Both the position numbers and the translations under genes were made by a program. From a virus: a DNA stretch of 23,565 nucleotides. How positions within the stretch are numbered: position 1 is the first letter of the stretch; each line of letters opens with the position of its first letter. The notes below the pieces were generated by a model. The model ran no database searches. It had not been told where the DNA came from and worked only from the letters and a program-made list of their open reading frames with translations. Location of the stretch: IMG/VR virus record IMGVR_UViG_3300044638_000839, positions 1 to 23,565 of that record. One strand, 5' to 3'. Below, piece after piece: positions 1-6,563 of this stretch.

Positions 1-312
1 GCTGATGGCGGCTCGATGGTGGCAACTGCTGCCAACGTGTTGACAGGCATCATCACTGCTACTCCAACTTCAGCCCGTGACATTCAATTGCCAACAGGTG
101 CAAACCTTGATTTGGCAACTGAGTGGGCAATCGGTGATTCGTTTGACTTCAGCGTCATCACTTTGGCTGCATTTGCTTTGACTCTCACAGTCAATACAAA
201 CGTGACCATCGTTGGTTCTGCTGCAACTGCGGCCACGGCTGGTGCATCTGCACGATTCCGTTGCCGTAAGACTGCGGCTGATACCTTTGTTGTTTATCGT
301 ATCGGTGGTTAA
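1..312 (+). CDS. C-terminal part of a capsid-region virion protein
   Basis: The frame is open at the left edge, so the true start lies outside the window; an internal ATG at position 16 is not needed as a start. The visible ~103 residues are rich in Ala, Thr and Val with alternating hydrophobic residues, and end in Tyr-Arg-Ile-Gly-Gly. This looks like a beta-rich decoration or structural domain. The gene sits just upstream of a strong terminator and a gp4-like gene, which is where P22-type phages keep coat or coat-associated genes. I infer a virion protein from position and composition. I cannot say whether it is the coat protein itself, a decoration protein or something else. Confidence 0.6.
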   Translation, partial: ADGGSMVATAANVLTGIITATPTSARDIQLPTGANLDLATEWAIGDSFDFSVITLAAFALTLTVNTNVTIVGSAATAATAGASARFRCRKTAADTFVVYRIGG

Positions 313-319
313 ACCAAGA

Positions 320-347
320 CAGGCCAGCAGAGATGTTGGCCTGTTTT
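320..347 (+). terminator. Intrinsic terminator with GNRA loop
   Basis: CAGGCCA (320-326) pairs with TGGCCTG (337-343). The stem extends inward through a G-T pair and two Watson-Crick pairs to a GAGA tetraloop (330-333). TTTT follows directly at 344-347. The site is 8 bases after the first gene's stop and would uncouple its expression from the genes behind it. Confidence 0.8.
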
Positions 348-361
348 ATATGGAGAACGAA

Positions 362-523
362 ATGATGAAAAAAGGTTACTCAGACAAGACTGTTTCCAAG
401 AATATTAAAATGGAAATGAAAGCAGGCAAGCCCCAAAAGCAAGCCGTTGCAATGGCACTTGGCATGGCAAGCAAGTCGGCAAAAGCCGCTGGCAAGCCTA
501 GCAAAGCACCGATGAAAAAATGA
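362..523 (+). CDS. Small basic protein (53 aa), DUF6496-like
   Basis: Start chosen at 362 because GGAG (352-355) lies six bases upstream; an in-frame ATG at 350 has no ribosome binding site and would fall inside the terminator tail. The protein is Lys-rich throughout, starts Met-Met-Lys-Lys-Gly-Tyr-Ser, and ends in an Ala/Lys/Pro/Ser-rich tail resembling histone-like sequence. From memory it resembles the DUF6496 group of phage proteins; function unknown. Its stop overlaps the next start (ATGA). Position among capsid and adaptor genes and the high positive charge make a DNA-binding or minor virion role possible, but that is inference. Confidence 0.7.
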   Translation: MMKKGYSDKTVSKNIKMEMKAGKPQKQAVAMALGMASKSAKAAGKPSKAPMKK

Positions 524-837
524 TTAAGTCAGCCGCAATCATTAAGACCAAGACTCTCGCCCCGTGGCGGGAGTTGCGTATTCAAAAGCGCAAGCTCAAA
601 AAAGAGCAAGCCATTGAGCGCAGATTGACAAAAGTTTGCTTTCCATCACCCATTGGTGCTGTTGTGCAGCAAGTGGAGATTGTGGAAGTAGGCGAGCCAA
701 CACGTGATGAAATGTTAAAGCAAGCTGCTAAAATCGGCCTCAAAGTGGACAAGCGTTGGTCAGACGAAACTCTGCTCAATCGCATCAATCAGGCTATGGA
801 GGCCGCATCATGGGATACAGCAAGCGCCAGTTCGTGA
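520..837 (+). CDS. Small protein with basic N-terminus and possible HeH/LEM-like C-terminus
   Basis: 105 residues. Residues 1-35 are strongly basic (Lys/Arg helices). Residues 61-94 read as two short helices around Gly-Leu-Lys-Val-Asp-Lys-Arg-Trp, a pattern like HeH/LEM or SAP-type helical motifs in phage proteins, some of which bind DNA. The start overlaps the previous stop by ATGA, and the 3' end overlaps the next gene's start by 28 bases. No enzyme motif is seen. Function unknown; a structural or packaging-related role is suggested only by location. Confidence 0.65.
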   Translation: MIKSAAIIKTKTLAPWRELRIQKRKLKKEQAIERRLTKVCFPSPIGAVVQQVEIVEVGEPTRDEMLKQAAKIGLKVDKRWSDETLLNRINQAMEAASWDTASASS

Positions 838-1292
838 CCGCTGCCTTTGAGGAGATCGGTCTTGCCTCTTATGTGTTCGACCTGAACCCCGAACAGATGG
901 AATCGGCATTGCGTAGGCTGGATGCAATGATGGCAGATTGGAACGCCAAGGGCATCCGCTTGGGTTATCCGCTACCCTCAAGCCCACAAAACAGCGATTT
1001 GGATGAGCAGACCAATGTGCCTGATTCGGCATATGAGGCCATCATTTGCAGCCTGGGCATCAGACTTGCCCCAAGCTACGGCAAGCAAGTGATGATTGAG
1101 ACAAAGACCACCGCCAAGCAGGGTTACGACATCCTGCTTCAGCGTGCGACATTCCCGCTTGAGAAGCAACTCCCGGCAACCACACCCGCTGGCGCTGGCA
1201 ACAAGCCCTGGCGTGTGTACGACAACCCGTTTGTACGCCCACCATATAGCCCTGTTGATGCTGGCCCTGATGGGCCAATCGAATACTACTGA
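810..1292 (+). CDS. P22 gp4-like tail accessory factor / head-tail adaptor
   Basis: 160 residues, close to the 166 of P22 gp4. The N-terminal pattern (a helix ending in Glu-Ile-Gly-Leu-Ala, then Asn-Pro-Glu-Gln-Met, then Leu-Asp-Ala-Met-Met-Ala-Asp-Trp, then Gly-Ile-Arg-Leu-Gly-Tyr) follows the order of gp4. So does the later Arg-Leu-Ala-Pro-Ser-Tyr-Gly segment. gp4 proteins form the ring below the portal that seals packaged DNA and receives the tail hub. Start 810 is preferred because GGAGG (798-802) is seven bases upstream; the longer in-frame start at 756 would overlap the previous gene and lacks such a site. A gp10-like gene lies downstream, as in P22. Confidence 0.85.
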   Translation: MGYSKRQFVTAAFEEIGLASYVFDLNPEQMESALRRLDAMMADWNAKGIRLGYPLPSSPQNSDLDEQTNVPDSAYEAIICSLGIRLAPSYGKQVMIETKTTAKQGYDILLQRATFPLEKQLPATTPAGAGNKPWRVYDNPFVRPPYSPVDAGPDGPIEYY

Positions 1293-1300
1293 GGACAATC

Positions 1301-2359
1301 ATGCCAACAATCAACCAACTGCCAGTGCTGAACACCATCTCCAGTGGTGACCAGCTACCCGTTTACTCTCCCAACAACGGTGATGCTCGCAGAACATCGA
1401 TTGGTTCCTTGCTGACATTTTTTCAGCAAAGTTTTGCATCACCAACCTTATCGGTGAATCTGTATGTTCCTGGTTCTGGGTTCAATATCACTGTACCAAC
1501 CCCTGTCAGCCAAAACCAATGGATGCTGCTGCAACCCGCAGGGACGCTGGCAACAGGCACGATCACGCTGCCTTTGAACACTGGTGTACCTGATGGCACT
1601 ACGGTGCTGATTACCACTACACAAGAAATCACCTCATTGACGATTGCTTTGAATGGTGCATCCGCCATTTTTGGTGCAGTCACAAGTTTGGGCGCAGGGT
1701 GTGCTGCTGTTTATCGCTTTTACCAGCCAACGAATTCTTGGTACAACATTAATGCTGAGACGGTTTTTGCTGCGGGTATTGCTGCATGGCTGACCACCCC
1801 AACAAGTGCCAACCTACGGGCGGCAATGACAGATGAGACCGGAACCGGTCTGTTGGTATTTAATACCAGCCCCACCTTAGTAACGCCTGTGCTGGGTACA
1901 GTGGCAAGCGGCAACATCAGCGCCTGCACAAGCACCAGCATGGTGATGGTCACTCCAATTCTTGGCACACCGACATCTGGAGCGTTGACAAACTGCACCG
2001 GGTTGCCGCTAACAACAGGCGTAACAGGCGCTCTGCCAGTTGCCAATGGCGGCACAGGGGCATCAGCAACGGTTCAGGCATTGAGTGGCCCAGGTGCGGT
2101 AAACATCACCAGCCTTACCACTGCCTTTACATCGACAGCAGCAGGCAATGCGTTGACTCTTGCTGATGGCGCACAGGGCCAACTAAAAACAATTATTTAT
2201 GTCGCAGAAGCGGCTGGTGGTGATACTGGTGTTTTGACACCAGCCAATCTTGGAAGCGCCACCACAATCACTTTCAATGCCGTTGGTGATTCGGTAACTC
2301 TCCAGTTTGCTGGAACTGATTGGTGGGTTGTTGGGTTCCGTGGTGCGGTGGTTGCGTAA
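1301..2359 (+). CDS. Tail fibre-like virion protein
   Basis: 352 residues, Thr/Ala/Gly/Ser-rich, with almost no charged clusters. The N-terminal ~60 residues (Leu-Pro-Val-Tyr-Ser) resemble fibre attachment segments. The middle (about 185-245) holds degenerate repeats of the form Pro-x-Leu-x-Thr-Pro-x-Leu-Gly-Thr followed by Leu-Pro-Val-Ala-Asn-Gly-Gly-Thr-Gly, a motif common in trimeric phage fibres. A distal beta-rich domain ends in Trp-Trp-Val-Val-Gly-Phe-Arg-Gly. A ribosome binding site (GAGG) precedes ATG 1301. It lies between the adaptor and hub genes, where P22 has no fibre, so an accessory head or tail fibre is the best guess. Confidence 0.7.
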   Translation: MPTINQLPVLNTISSGDQLPVYSPNNGDARRTSIGSLLTFFQQSFASPTLSVNLYVPGSGFNITVPTPVSQNQWMLLQPAGTLATGTITLPLNTGVPDGTTVLITTTQEITSLTIALNGASAIFGAVTSLGAGCAAVYRFYQPTNSWYNINAETVFAAGIAAWLTTPTSANLRAAMTDETGTGLLVFNTSPTLVTPVLGTVASGNISACTSTSMVMVTPILGTPTSGALTNCTGLPLTTGVTGALPVANGGTGASATVQALSGPGAVNITSLTTAFTSTAAGNALTLADGAQGQLKTIIYVAEAAGGDTGVLTPANLGSATTITFNAVGDSVTLQFAGTDWWVVGFRGAVVA

Positions 2360-2541
2360 TGGCAACAAAGCCCAAGTCCTCTGTCAATGCGGCTGGCAAC
2401 TATACGAAGCCAACCATGCGGAAGAACCTGTTTGAAAAAATCAAAGCAGGGACAAAGGGCGGCGACCCGGGCGAATGGTCAGCCCGTAAAGCACAACTGT
2501 TGGCGGTGGAGTACAAGAAAAAGGGTGGAGGCTACAAATGA
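2359..2541 (+). CDS. Small basic protein (60 aa)
   Basis: ATG 2359 overlaps the fibre gene's TAA by one base. The protein is Lys/Gly-rich with the core Gly-Glu-Trp-Ser-Ala-Arg-Lys-Ala-Gln-Leu and the end Lys-Lys-Gly-Gly-Gly-Tyr-Lys. Similar short proteins occur in marine and freshwater phages, to my recollection without known function. It heads a run of three small basic genes joined by ATGA overlaps between the fibre and hub genes. The long in-frame upstream extension to 2320 lies within the fibre gene and is not supported. Confidence 0.75.
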   Translation: MATKPKSSVNAAGNYTKPTMRKNLFEKIKAGTKGGDPGEWSARKAQLLAVEYKKKGGGYK

Positions 2542-2771
2542 AAGCCCCGCAAAAAAGCCTGAAAGATTGGGGCGCTCAGAAGTGGCGCACCAAGTCCGGC
2601 AAGCCATCGTCTGAAACGGGCGAGCGTTATCTGCCCGAGAAGGCCATTAAAGCCTTGTCATCGGCTGAATATGCGGCGACCACCAAGGCAAAGCGTGAGG
2701 CCACAGCCAAAGGCCAACAATTTGCAAAGCAGCCCAAGAAGGTTGCCGAAAAAATCAAGAGGTTTCGATGA
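2538..2771 (+). CDS. Small basic protein (77 aa), possibly DUF5872-like
   Basis: ATGA overlap with the gene before it; GGTGGAGG (2524-2531) gives a good ribosome binding site. The conserved-looking block Leu-Lys-Asp-Trp-Gly-Ala-Gln-Lys-Trp-Arg-Thr-Lys-Ser-Gly-Lys-Pro is followed by Gly-Glu-Arg-Tyr-Leu-Pro-Glu-Lys-Ala and a Lys/Ala-rich helical tail. I recall such proteins under DUF5872, from memory only. Function unknown. The strong positive charge and placement in the virion block fit a nucleic-acid-contacting or minor virion protein, which is inference. Confidence 0.75.
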   Translation: MKAPQKSLKDWGAQKWRTKSGKPSSETGERYLPEKAIKALSSAEYAATTKAKREATAKGQQFAKQPKKVAEKIKRFR

Positions 2772-3061
2772 AGACTCCAGCCTATGCACGCAAGGAAGGT
2801 CAGAATCCCCGCGGTGGACTTAACGCCAAAGGGCGTGCTGCTGCCCGTGCTGAAGGTATGAATCTAAAGCCTCCCGTTAAGTCTGGTGACAATCCTCGCA
2901 GGGCATCGTTTCTAGCCCGTATGGGCGGCAATCCTGGCCCTGAATACAAAGATGGTGAACCTACCCGCCTGCTGTTAAGTTTGAGGGCTTGGGGCGCATC
3001 ATCTAAGGCAGACGCGCAAGCCAAGGCAAAGAAAATATCCGCACGGAATAAGGCGAAGTAA
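2768..3061 (+). CDS. Small basic protein (97 aa), possibly DUF6321-like
   Basis: The last of the three-gene basic cassette, again starting by ATGA overlap. The sequence has Asn-Pro-Arg-Gly-Gly-Leu-Asn-Ala-Lys-Gly-Arg near residue 13, then Lys-Ser-Gly-Asp-Asn-Pro-Arg-Arg-Ala-Ser-Phe-Leu-Ala-Arg-Met-Gly. It ends Trp-Gly-Ala-Ser-Ser-Lys-Ala-Asp-Ala followed by a Lys/Ala tail. This matches my memory of the DUF6321 group seen in environmental phages; no function is assigned to it. The gp10-like gene starts at the very next base. Confidence 0.75.
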   Translation: MKTPAYARKEGQNPRGGLNAKGRAAARAEGMNLKPPVKSGDNPRRASFLARMGGNPGPEYKDGEPTRLLLSLRAWGASSKADAQAKAKKISARNKAK

Positions 3062-4471
3062 ATGCAAATACCAATCCTCAACGGTATTTTCACCGACAAC
3101 ACCCCTGAGCTGCGTACATCGTACCCAGTGAATCTGATGCCTGTTCCAAAAGTGTCGGGCATCAGCAATGGGTTCTTGCGTCCCGGTGATGGCATTGTTG
3201 CCAACGGCACTGGCCCAGGGGTTGATCGTGGCGGCATCAACTGGAATGGCGATGTTTACAGGGTCATGGGAACAAAGCTGGTGGAGATCAGCAGCAATGG
3301 TGCAGTGACCATTCTGGGCGATGTGGGCAGCGGTGGGCTTGTGACCTTTGATTACAGCTTTGATGAGCTTGCAGTGACATCGGGCGGGAACATTTACTTC
3401 TGGAATGGCACGACCCTGACGCAGGGCAGTTACCCACTGGTGACGATTGGGCCAATCATTGATTTTTGCTTCATTGATGGGCGTTTTATGCTCACTGATG
3501 GAGAACGGTTGTTCCTTACAGACATTGGCAATCCGCTGGTTATTGGCGCATTTGCCTTTGAAGAGCCTATTGCCGACCCAGATCCAGTGACATCGCTGCT
3601 GCGTTTGCGGAATGAGGTCTACGCCATCAACAGATTCACGATGGAGGTTTACGACAACCTCGGAACTGCTGTGCCGTTTCCATTTGGCGTGATACAGGGC
3701 GCACAGGTTCAAAAGGGCTGCGTTGGTGTTCAGGCTTGCTGTGTCTATCTTGACCAAATTGCATTCTTGGGCAGTGGGCGCAACGAAGCCCCAGGCATTT
3801 ACACTGCGGCATCTGCAACCACTCAAAAAATCAGTACGCAAGAGATTGACAACATCTTACTGGACTTCACAGAGGCGCAGTTGTCCTTGGTCAAGATTGA
3901 GGCCAGAAACGACAAGAACCATGAGCATCTTTATGTGCATCTGCCCAATCAGACGTTAGTTTATGACGCATCGGCATCACAGGCACTGCAAACCCCTGTC
4001 TGGTTCATCTTGGTCAGCACCCTGACGGGTCTTGCCCAATACCGAGCCAGAAACATGGTGTGGGCCTATGACAAATGGCTGGTGGGTGACCCGCAGTCAA
4101 ACAGCATCGGCTATCTGGTACAAGACATTGGCAGTCACTGGGGGCAACAGGTCTATTGGGAATTCGGCACACTGATTGTCTATAACGAGAGCAATGGCGC
4201 CATCTTTAATGAGTTGGAGTTGGTCAGCTTGACGGGAAGCGTTGCCCTTGGCAAGAATCCGCAGATCAGCACCAGCTACTCTTTAGATGGCAAGTCGTAC
4301 AGCCAAGAAAAGTTTATCTCAGTTGGCACGATTGGCAACACCAAGAAGCGCCTTGCATGGTTTCAGCAGGGTCACATGAGAAACTGGCGCATTCAGCGAT
4401 TCAAGGGCGACAGTGATGCCCATGTGTCATTTCTGCGACTTGAAGCTCAGATTGAGCCACTGGCATACTGA
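3062..4471 (+). CDS. P22 gp10-like tail hub / packaged DNA stabilization protein
   Basis: 469 residues; P22 gp10 is about 472. The start (Gln-Ile-Pro-Ile-Leu-Asn-Gly, then Tyr-Pro-Val-Asn-Leu-Met-Pro-Val-Pro-Lys), the repeated beta-propeller-like strands, the Val-Gln-Lys-Gly-Cys-Val-Gly segment and the Thr-Leu-Val-Tyr-Asp-Ala-Ser segment all parallel gp10 in order. gp10 forms the hexameric hub beneath gp4, to which spikes and needle attach. The start directly follows the preceding stop, with no spacer and no obvious AGGAG, so translation is probably coupled. The stop overlaps the next start by one base (TGATG). Confidence 0.85.
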   Translation: MQIPILNGIFTDNTPELRTSYPVNLMPVPKVSGISNGFLRPGDGIVANGTGPGVDRGGINWNGDVYRVMGTKLVEISSNGAVTILGDVGSGGLVTFDYSFDELAVTSGGNIYFWNGTTLTQGSYPLVTIGPIIDFCFIDGRFMLTDGERLFLTDIGNPLVIGAFAFEEPIADPDPVTSLLRLRNEVYAINRFTMEVYDNLGTAVPFPFGVIQGAQVQKGCVGVQACCVYLDQIAFLGSGRNEAPGIYTAASATTQKISTQEIDNILLDFTEAQLSLVKIEARNDKNHEHLYVHLPNQTLVYDASASQALQTPVWFILVSTLTGLAQYRARNMVWAYDKWLVGDPQSNSIGYLVQDIGSHWGQQVYWEFGTLIVYNESNGAIFNELELVSLTGSVALGKNPQISTSYSLDGKSYSQEKFISVGTIGNTKKRLAWFQQGHMRNWRIQRFKGDSDAHVSFLRLEAQIEPLAY

Positions 4472-5304
4472 TGACCAAGTTAAACCTCACCCGTGACCAG
4501 CTTGCGCTGTTCTTAACCGATCAGCAGCAGATTCGGCAGTTTGAATTGTTGTTTTCTACTGTTGACCAACTGCAAGTTATTACAGGCACAGATTTTGAGT
4601 ATCAGGCAGATACGGCGGCAGCCACAGCAAATAGCGCACTGGCCCAACTTGCAGCACTGGCCCAAGAGTCGGCCATTAATTCTGCGCTGGCTGAGAACAA
4701 AGCAAATCAGGCTCTGGAGCTGGTGGATAGCTTGACTAAGGCGGTCCAAGCATTGCAGTTGACTCCATCGCCAAGTCAACTGGATACGCTGACAAAAGCC
4801 ATCGAAGGCTTGCAGATGACCCCACCGCCACGGGAGTTCAAAAGGGCAAGATACGGCTCGTTTTATGACACCACCACTCAGACAGCAACCACGATCAACA
4901 CCGCCAAGGCCATCACGTTTAACAGCACAGACTTGAGCAACGGCGTGTTCATTGGTACGCCCACATCACGCATCATTGTGGACAGCGAAGGCATCTACAA
5001 CTTTGACACATCGTTCCAACTGGACAAGACATCAGGCGGCACGGCTGAGTTCTATTTTTGGTTTCGGCTCAACGGCGTGGATGTGCCAGACAGCGCCAGC
5101 CAGATTAGGATTCAGGGTAACGATGCAGAGATTTTTTCATCGCTGAATTACTTTTTTGACCTTAAGGCTGGCGATTACGTTGAGATGATGTTTTCAACCA
5201 CCAGCTTAAGTGTTGAGTTGCTTTCTGTTGTCGCAACACCACCAGTTCCCGCCATTCCATCCATAATTCTCACAGTTAACAACAATATCGGAGGTGTCCA
5301 ATGA
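4471..5304 (+). CDS. Needle-like or head-fibre protein with coiled coil and C-terminal jelly roll
   Basis: 277 residues in three parts. Residues 1-35 are an attachment-like helix (Leu-Thr-Arg-Asp-Gln-Leu ... Gln-Ile-Arg-Gln-Phe-Glu-Leu-Leu-Phe). Residues about 45-115 are an Ala/Gln/Leu-rich coiled coil. Residues about 125-277 look like a C1q/TNF-type beta jelly roll (Ala-Arg-Tyr-Gly-Ser-Phe-Tyr-Asp ... Ile-Asn-Thr-Ala-Lys-Ala-Ile-Thr-Phe). It sits immediately after the hub gene, where P22 has the gp26 tail needle, and the Sf6 needle is known to end in a TNF-like knob. A needle plugging the hub is therefore plausible. A head fibre of the same layout is the alternative. Confidence 0.6.
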   Translation: MTKLNLTRDQLALFLTDQQQIRQFELLFSTVDQLQVITGTDFEYQADTAAATANSALAQLAALAQESAINSALAENKANQALELVDSLTKAVQALQLTPSPSQLDTLTKAIEGLQMTPPPREFKRARYGSFYDTTTQTATTINTAKAITFNSTDLSNGVFIGTPTSRIIVDSEGIYNFDTSFQLDKTSGGTAEFYFWFRLNGVDVPDSASQIRIQGNDAEIFSSLNYFFDLKAGDYVEMMFSTTSLSVELLSVVATPPVPAIPSIILTVNNNIGGVQ

Positions 5305-5636
5305 CAGTAATCATAAAAGTGCTGATTCCCGCAAAACAGGCAGAGAACAGCCAGACCACCCAATACACAGCAGTCAATGTAAAGGCCATCATTGACAAGT
5401 TCACGGTGACCAATACCAGCGCCAACAATGTAACTTTTAGTTGCAACTTGGTAACAGTCTCTGGTTCTGCGGGGGCGTCAAACTTGATTGTAGATAGCCG
5501 AACCATCGTGCCAGATGAAACCTACACCTGCCCTGAGTTGGTGGGCCAGGCGCTAGAACCAGGTGGGTTTATTTCCACAATCGCAGGGACGGCAACATCG
5601 CTGACCATTCGGGCTTCTGGTCGTGAAATCAGTTAA
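5301..5636 (+). CDS. Small beta-rich virion-associated protein
   Basis: 111 residues, starting by ATGA overlap with the needle-like gene; GGAGG (5290-5294) is upstream. The protein is Thr/Val/Ser-rich with alternating strands. The segments Leu-Ile-Pro-Ala-Lys-Gln-Ala-Glu-Asn and Cys-Pro-Glu-Leu-Val-Gly-Gln resemble a recurrent small phage protein I cannot name. It probably folds as a beta sandwich and may decorate the head or tail. No catalytic motif is visible. Function unknown. Confidence 0.65.
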   Translation: MTVIIKVLIPAKQAENSQTTQYTAVNVKAIIDKFTVTNTSANNVTFSCNLVTVSGSAGASNLIVDSRTIVPDETYTCPELVGQALEPGGFISTIAGTATSLTIRASGREIS

Positions 5637-5646
5637 GGAGTAGGAC

Positions 5647-6042
5647 ATGAAAGAATTTATGATGATTCCCAAAGGCTTTGCTGGCCTACCGATGGACGAG
5701 GGATTCTTGACTACAGCCGAGAACAAAAAAAACTACGCCATTGCCGTACAGGATTGGAACTATGGCCCAGAGATGCCAACTAACGCACCTGGGGCCAACA
5801 AAGAGTTTTATTCAGGGCTGGCAGAAGCCATGCAGTGCGATGAAAAAGACGCACGGCGCAAGCATTGCTCGAACTGTGGTTACTACGACAACAGCTTGAT
5901 GGCGCAAGTCCGTATTGAGCGCATCCCGATGGCCTCATATGACAAAGGCGCTGGGTTTCGTGGTCACTGCGAGAAACTGAACTTTATCTGTAATGACATG
6001 AGAGTTTGCCAAGCATGGGAAGATGATGAGTATGAGGATTGA
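5647..6042 (+). CDS. Cys-rich metal- or Fe-S-binding phage protein (HiPIP-like pattern)
   Basis: 131 residues. AAGGAG (5635-5640) lies six bases before ATG 5647. Cysteines at 64, 74, 77, 108, 115 and 121 cluster in the C-terminal half. Cys74-x2-Cys77 is followed by Gly-Tyr-Tyr-Asp-Asn, then Gly-His-Cys108 and finally Cys121-Gln-Ala-Trp. High-potential iron-sulfur proteins share a Cys-x2-Cys-aromatic, Gly-x-Cys, Cys-x-[AS]-Trp layout, so a 4Fe-4S or zinc site is possible. The N-terminal 60 residues show no known domain. It lies among virion genes, so a metal-carrying virion component is one reading, but this is inference from cysteine spacing only. Confidence 0.6.
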   Translation: MKEFMMIPKGFAGLPMDEGFLTTAENKKNYAIAVQDWNYGPEMPTNAPGANKEFYSGLAEAMQCDEKDARRKHCSNCGYYDNSLMAQVRIERIPMASYDKGAGFRGHCEKLNFICNDMRVCQAWEDDEYED

Positions 6043-6061
6043 GTAAAACTGTGCGAAAATC

Positions 6062-6094
6062 GAGCCGCTGAGTCTATCGGGCCACCAGCAGCTC
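6062..6094 (+). promoter_or_regulatory. Hairpin in the leader of the GNAT-like gene
   Basis: GAGCCGCTG (6062-6070) pairs with CAGCAGCTC (6086-6094), eight of nine positions, around a 15-base loop. No T-run follows, so it is not an intrinsic terminator. It ends ten bases before the AGGAG of the next gene and may set translation or mRNA stability. The rest of the 74-base gap shows nothing else recognisable. Confidence 0.45.
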
Positions 6095-6116
6095 ACCCTG
6101 AACAGGAGTTGTGCAT

Positions 6117-6563
6117 ATGGTCACGGTTGGCATCACAGAGCAGCATTTAGTAGAGGTCTATGCCGACCCCTACATTGCAAAAGTCGGGCATGACCATCGC
6201 CCTGCTGCGCCAATACATGACCCGCAAGTAACATACCTGTCAGCGTGGGTTGGTAGCAATTTTTCAGGCGCTTTCATTGCCATCAAGCAAAGCCCTGTTG
6301 AGCTTGAACTCCACGCCTTACTCAAAAAATCAGCACTCAAGCAATCACGTGATCTTGGCGTGGACTGTTTGGCATGGGCTTTTGCCCAACCAATTTTGCG
6401 AGTCACCGCTTACATCATTGAGGGGCTTGAGTCTGCAAAGAATTATTGCCTCAAATTGGGTTTTAAGGTAGAAGGCCGCTTGCGTTCTGCCTGTGTGCAA
6501 AATGGCGTGGTCAAAGACGTTTATGTGTTGGGTATGACCCGACAAGATTGGGGTGTCATATGA
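6117..6563 (+). CDS. GNAT-like protein, probable P22 gp14 / DUF2824 analogue
   Basis: 148 residues from ATG 6117. This start is preferred because AGGAG (6104-6108) is eight bases upstream, while the in-frame GTG at 6111 is only two bases away. The C-terminal half carries the acetyltransferase-like run Gly-Leu-Glu-Ser-Ala-Lys-Asn-Tyr-Cys-Leu-Lys-Leu-Gly-Phe-Lys-Val-Glu-Gly-Arg-Leu-Arg, typical of the GNAT end (helix, then 'GF..EG'), followed by Asp-Val-Tyr-Val-Leu-Gly-Met. P22 has a small protein of this kind (gp14, DUF2824) between the needle and ejection genes, matching this order. No canonical acetyl-CoA loop is obvious, so enzymatic activity is doubtful. The stop overlaps the next start (ATGA). 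Confidence 0.7.
   Translation: MVTVGITEQHLVEVYADPYIAKVGHDHRPAAPIHDPQVTYLSAWVGSNFSGAFIAIKQSPVELELHALLKKSALKQSRDLGVDCLAWAFAQPILRVTAYIIEGLESAKNYCLKLGFKVEGRLRSACVQNGVVKDVYVLGMTRQDWGVI

Noticed and set aside
1-312. Naming the first gene the major capsid protein
   Set aside because: Position fits, but the visible end shows no HK97 or P22 coat signature, so only a virion protein is claimed.
1720-2055. Diversity-generating retroelement variable region in the repetitive fibre
   Set aside because: No reverse transcriptase, template repeat or C-type lectin ending is visible; the repeats are ordinary fibre motifs.
2999-3841. A 280-codon open frame antisense to the tail hub gene
   Set aside because: It lies fully opposite a well-supported gp10-like gene, shows no recognisable domain, and is Cys/His-rich as expected for a mirror frame.
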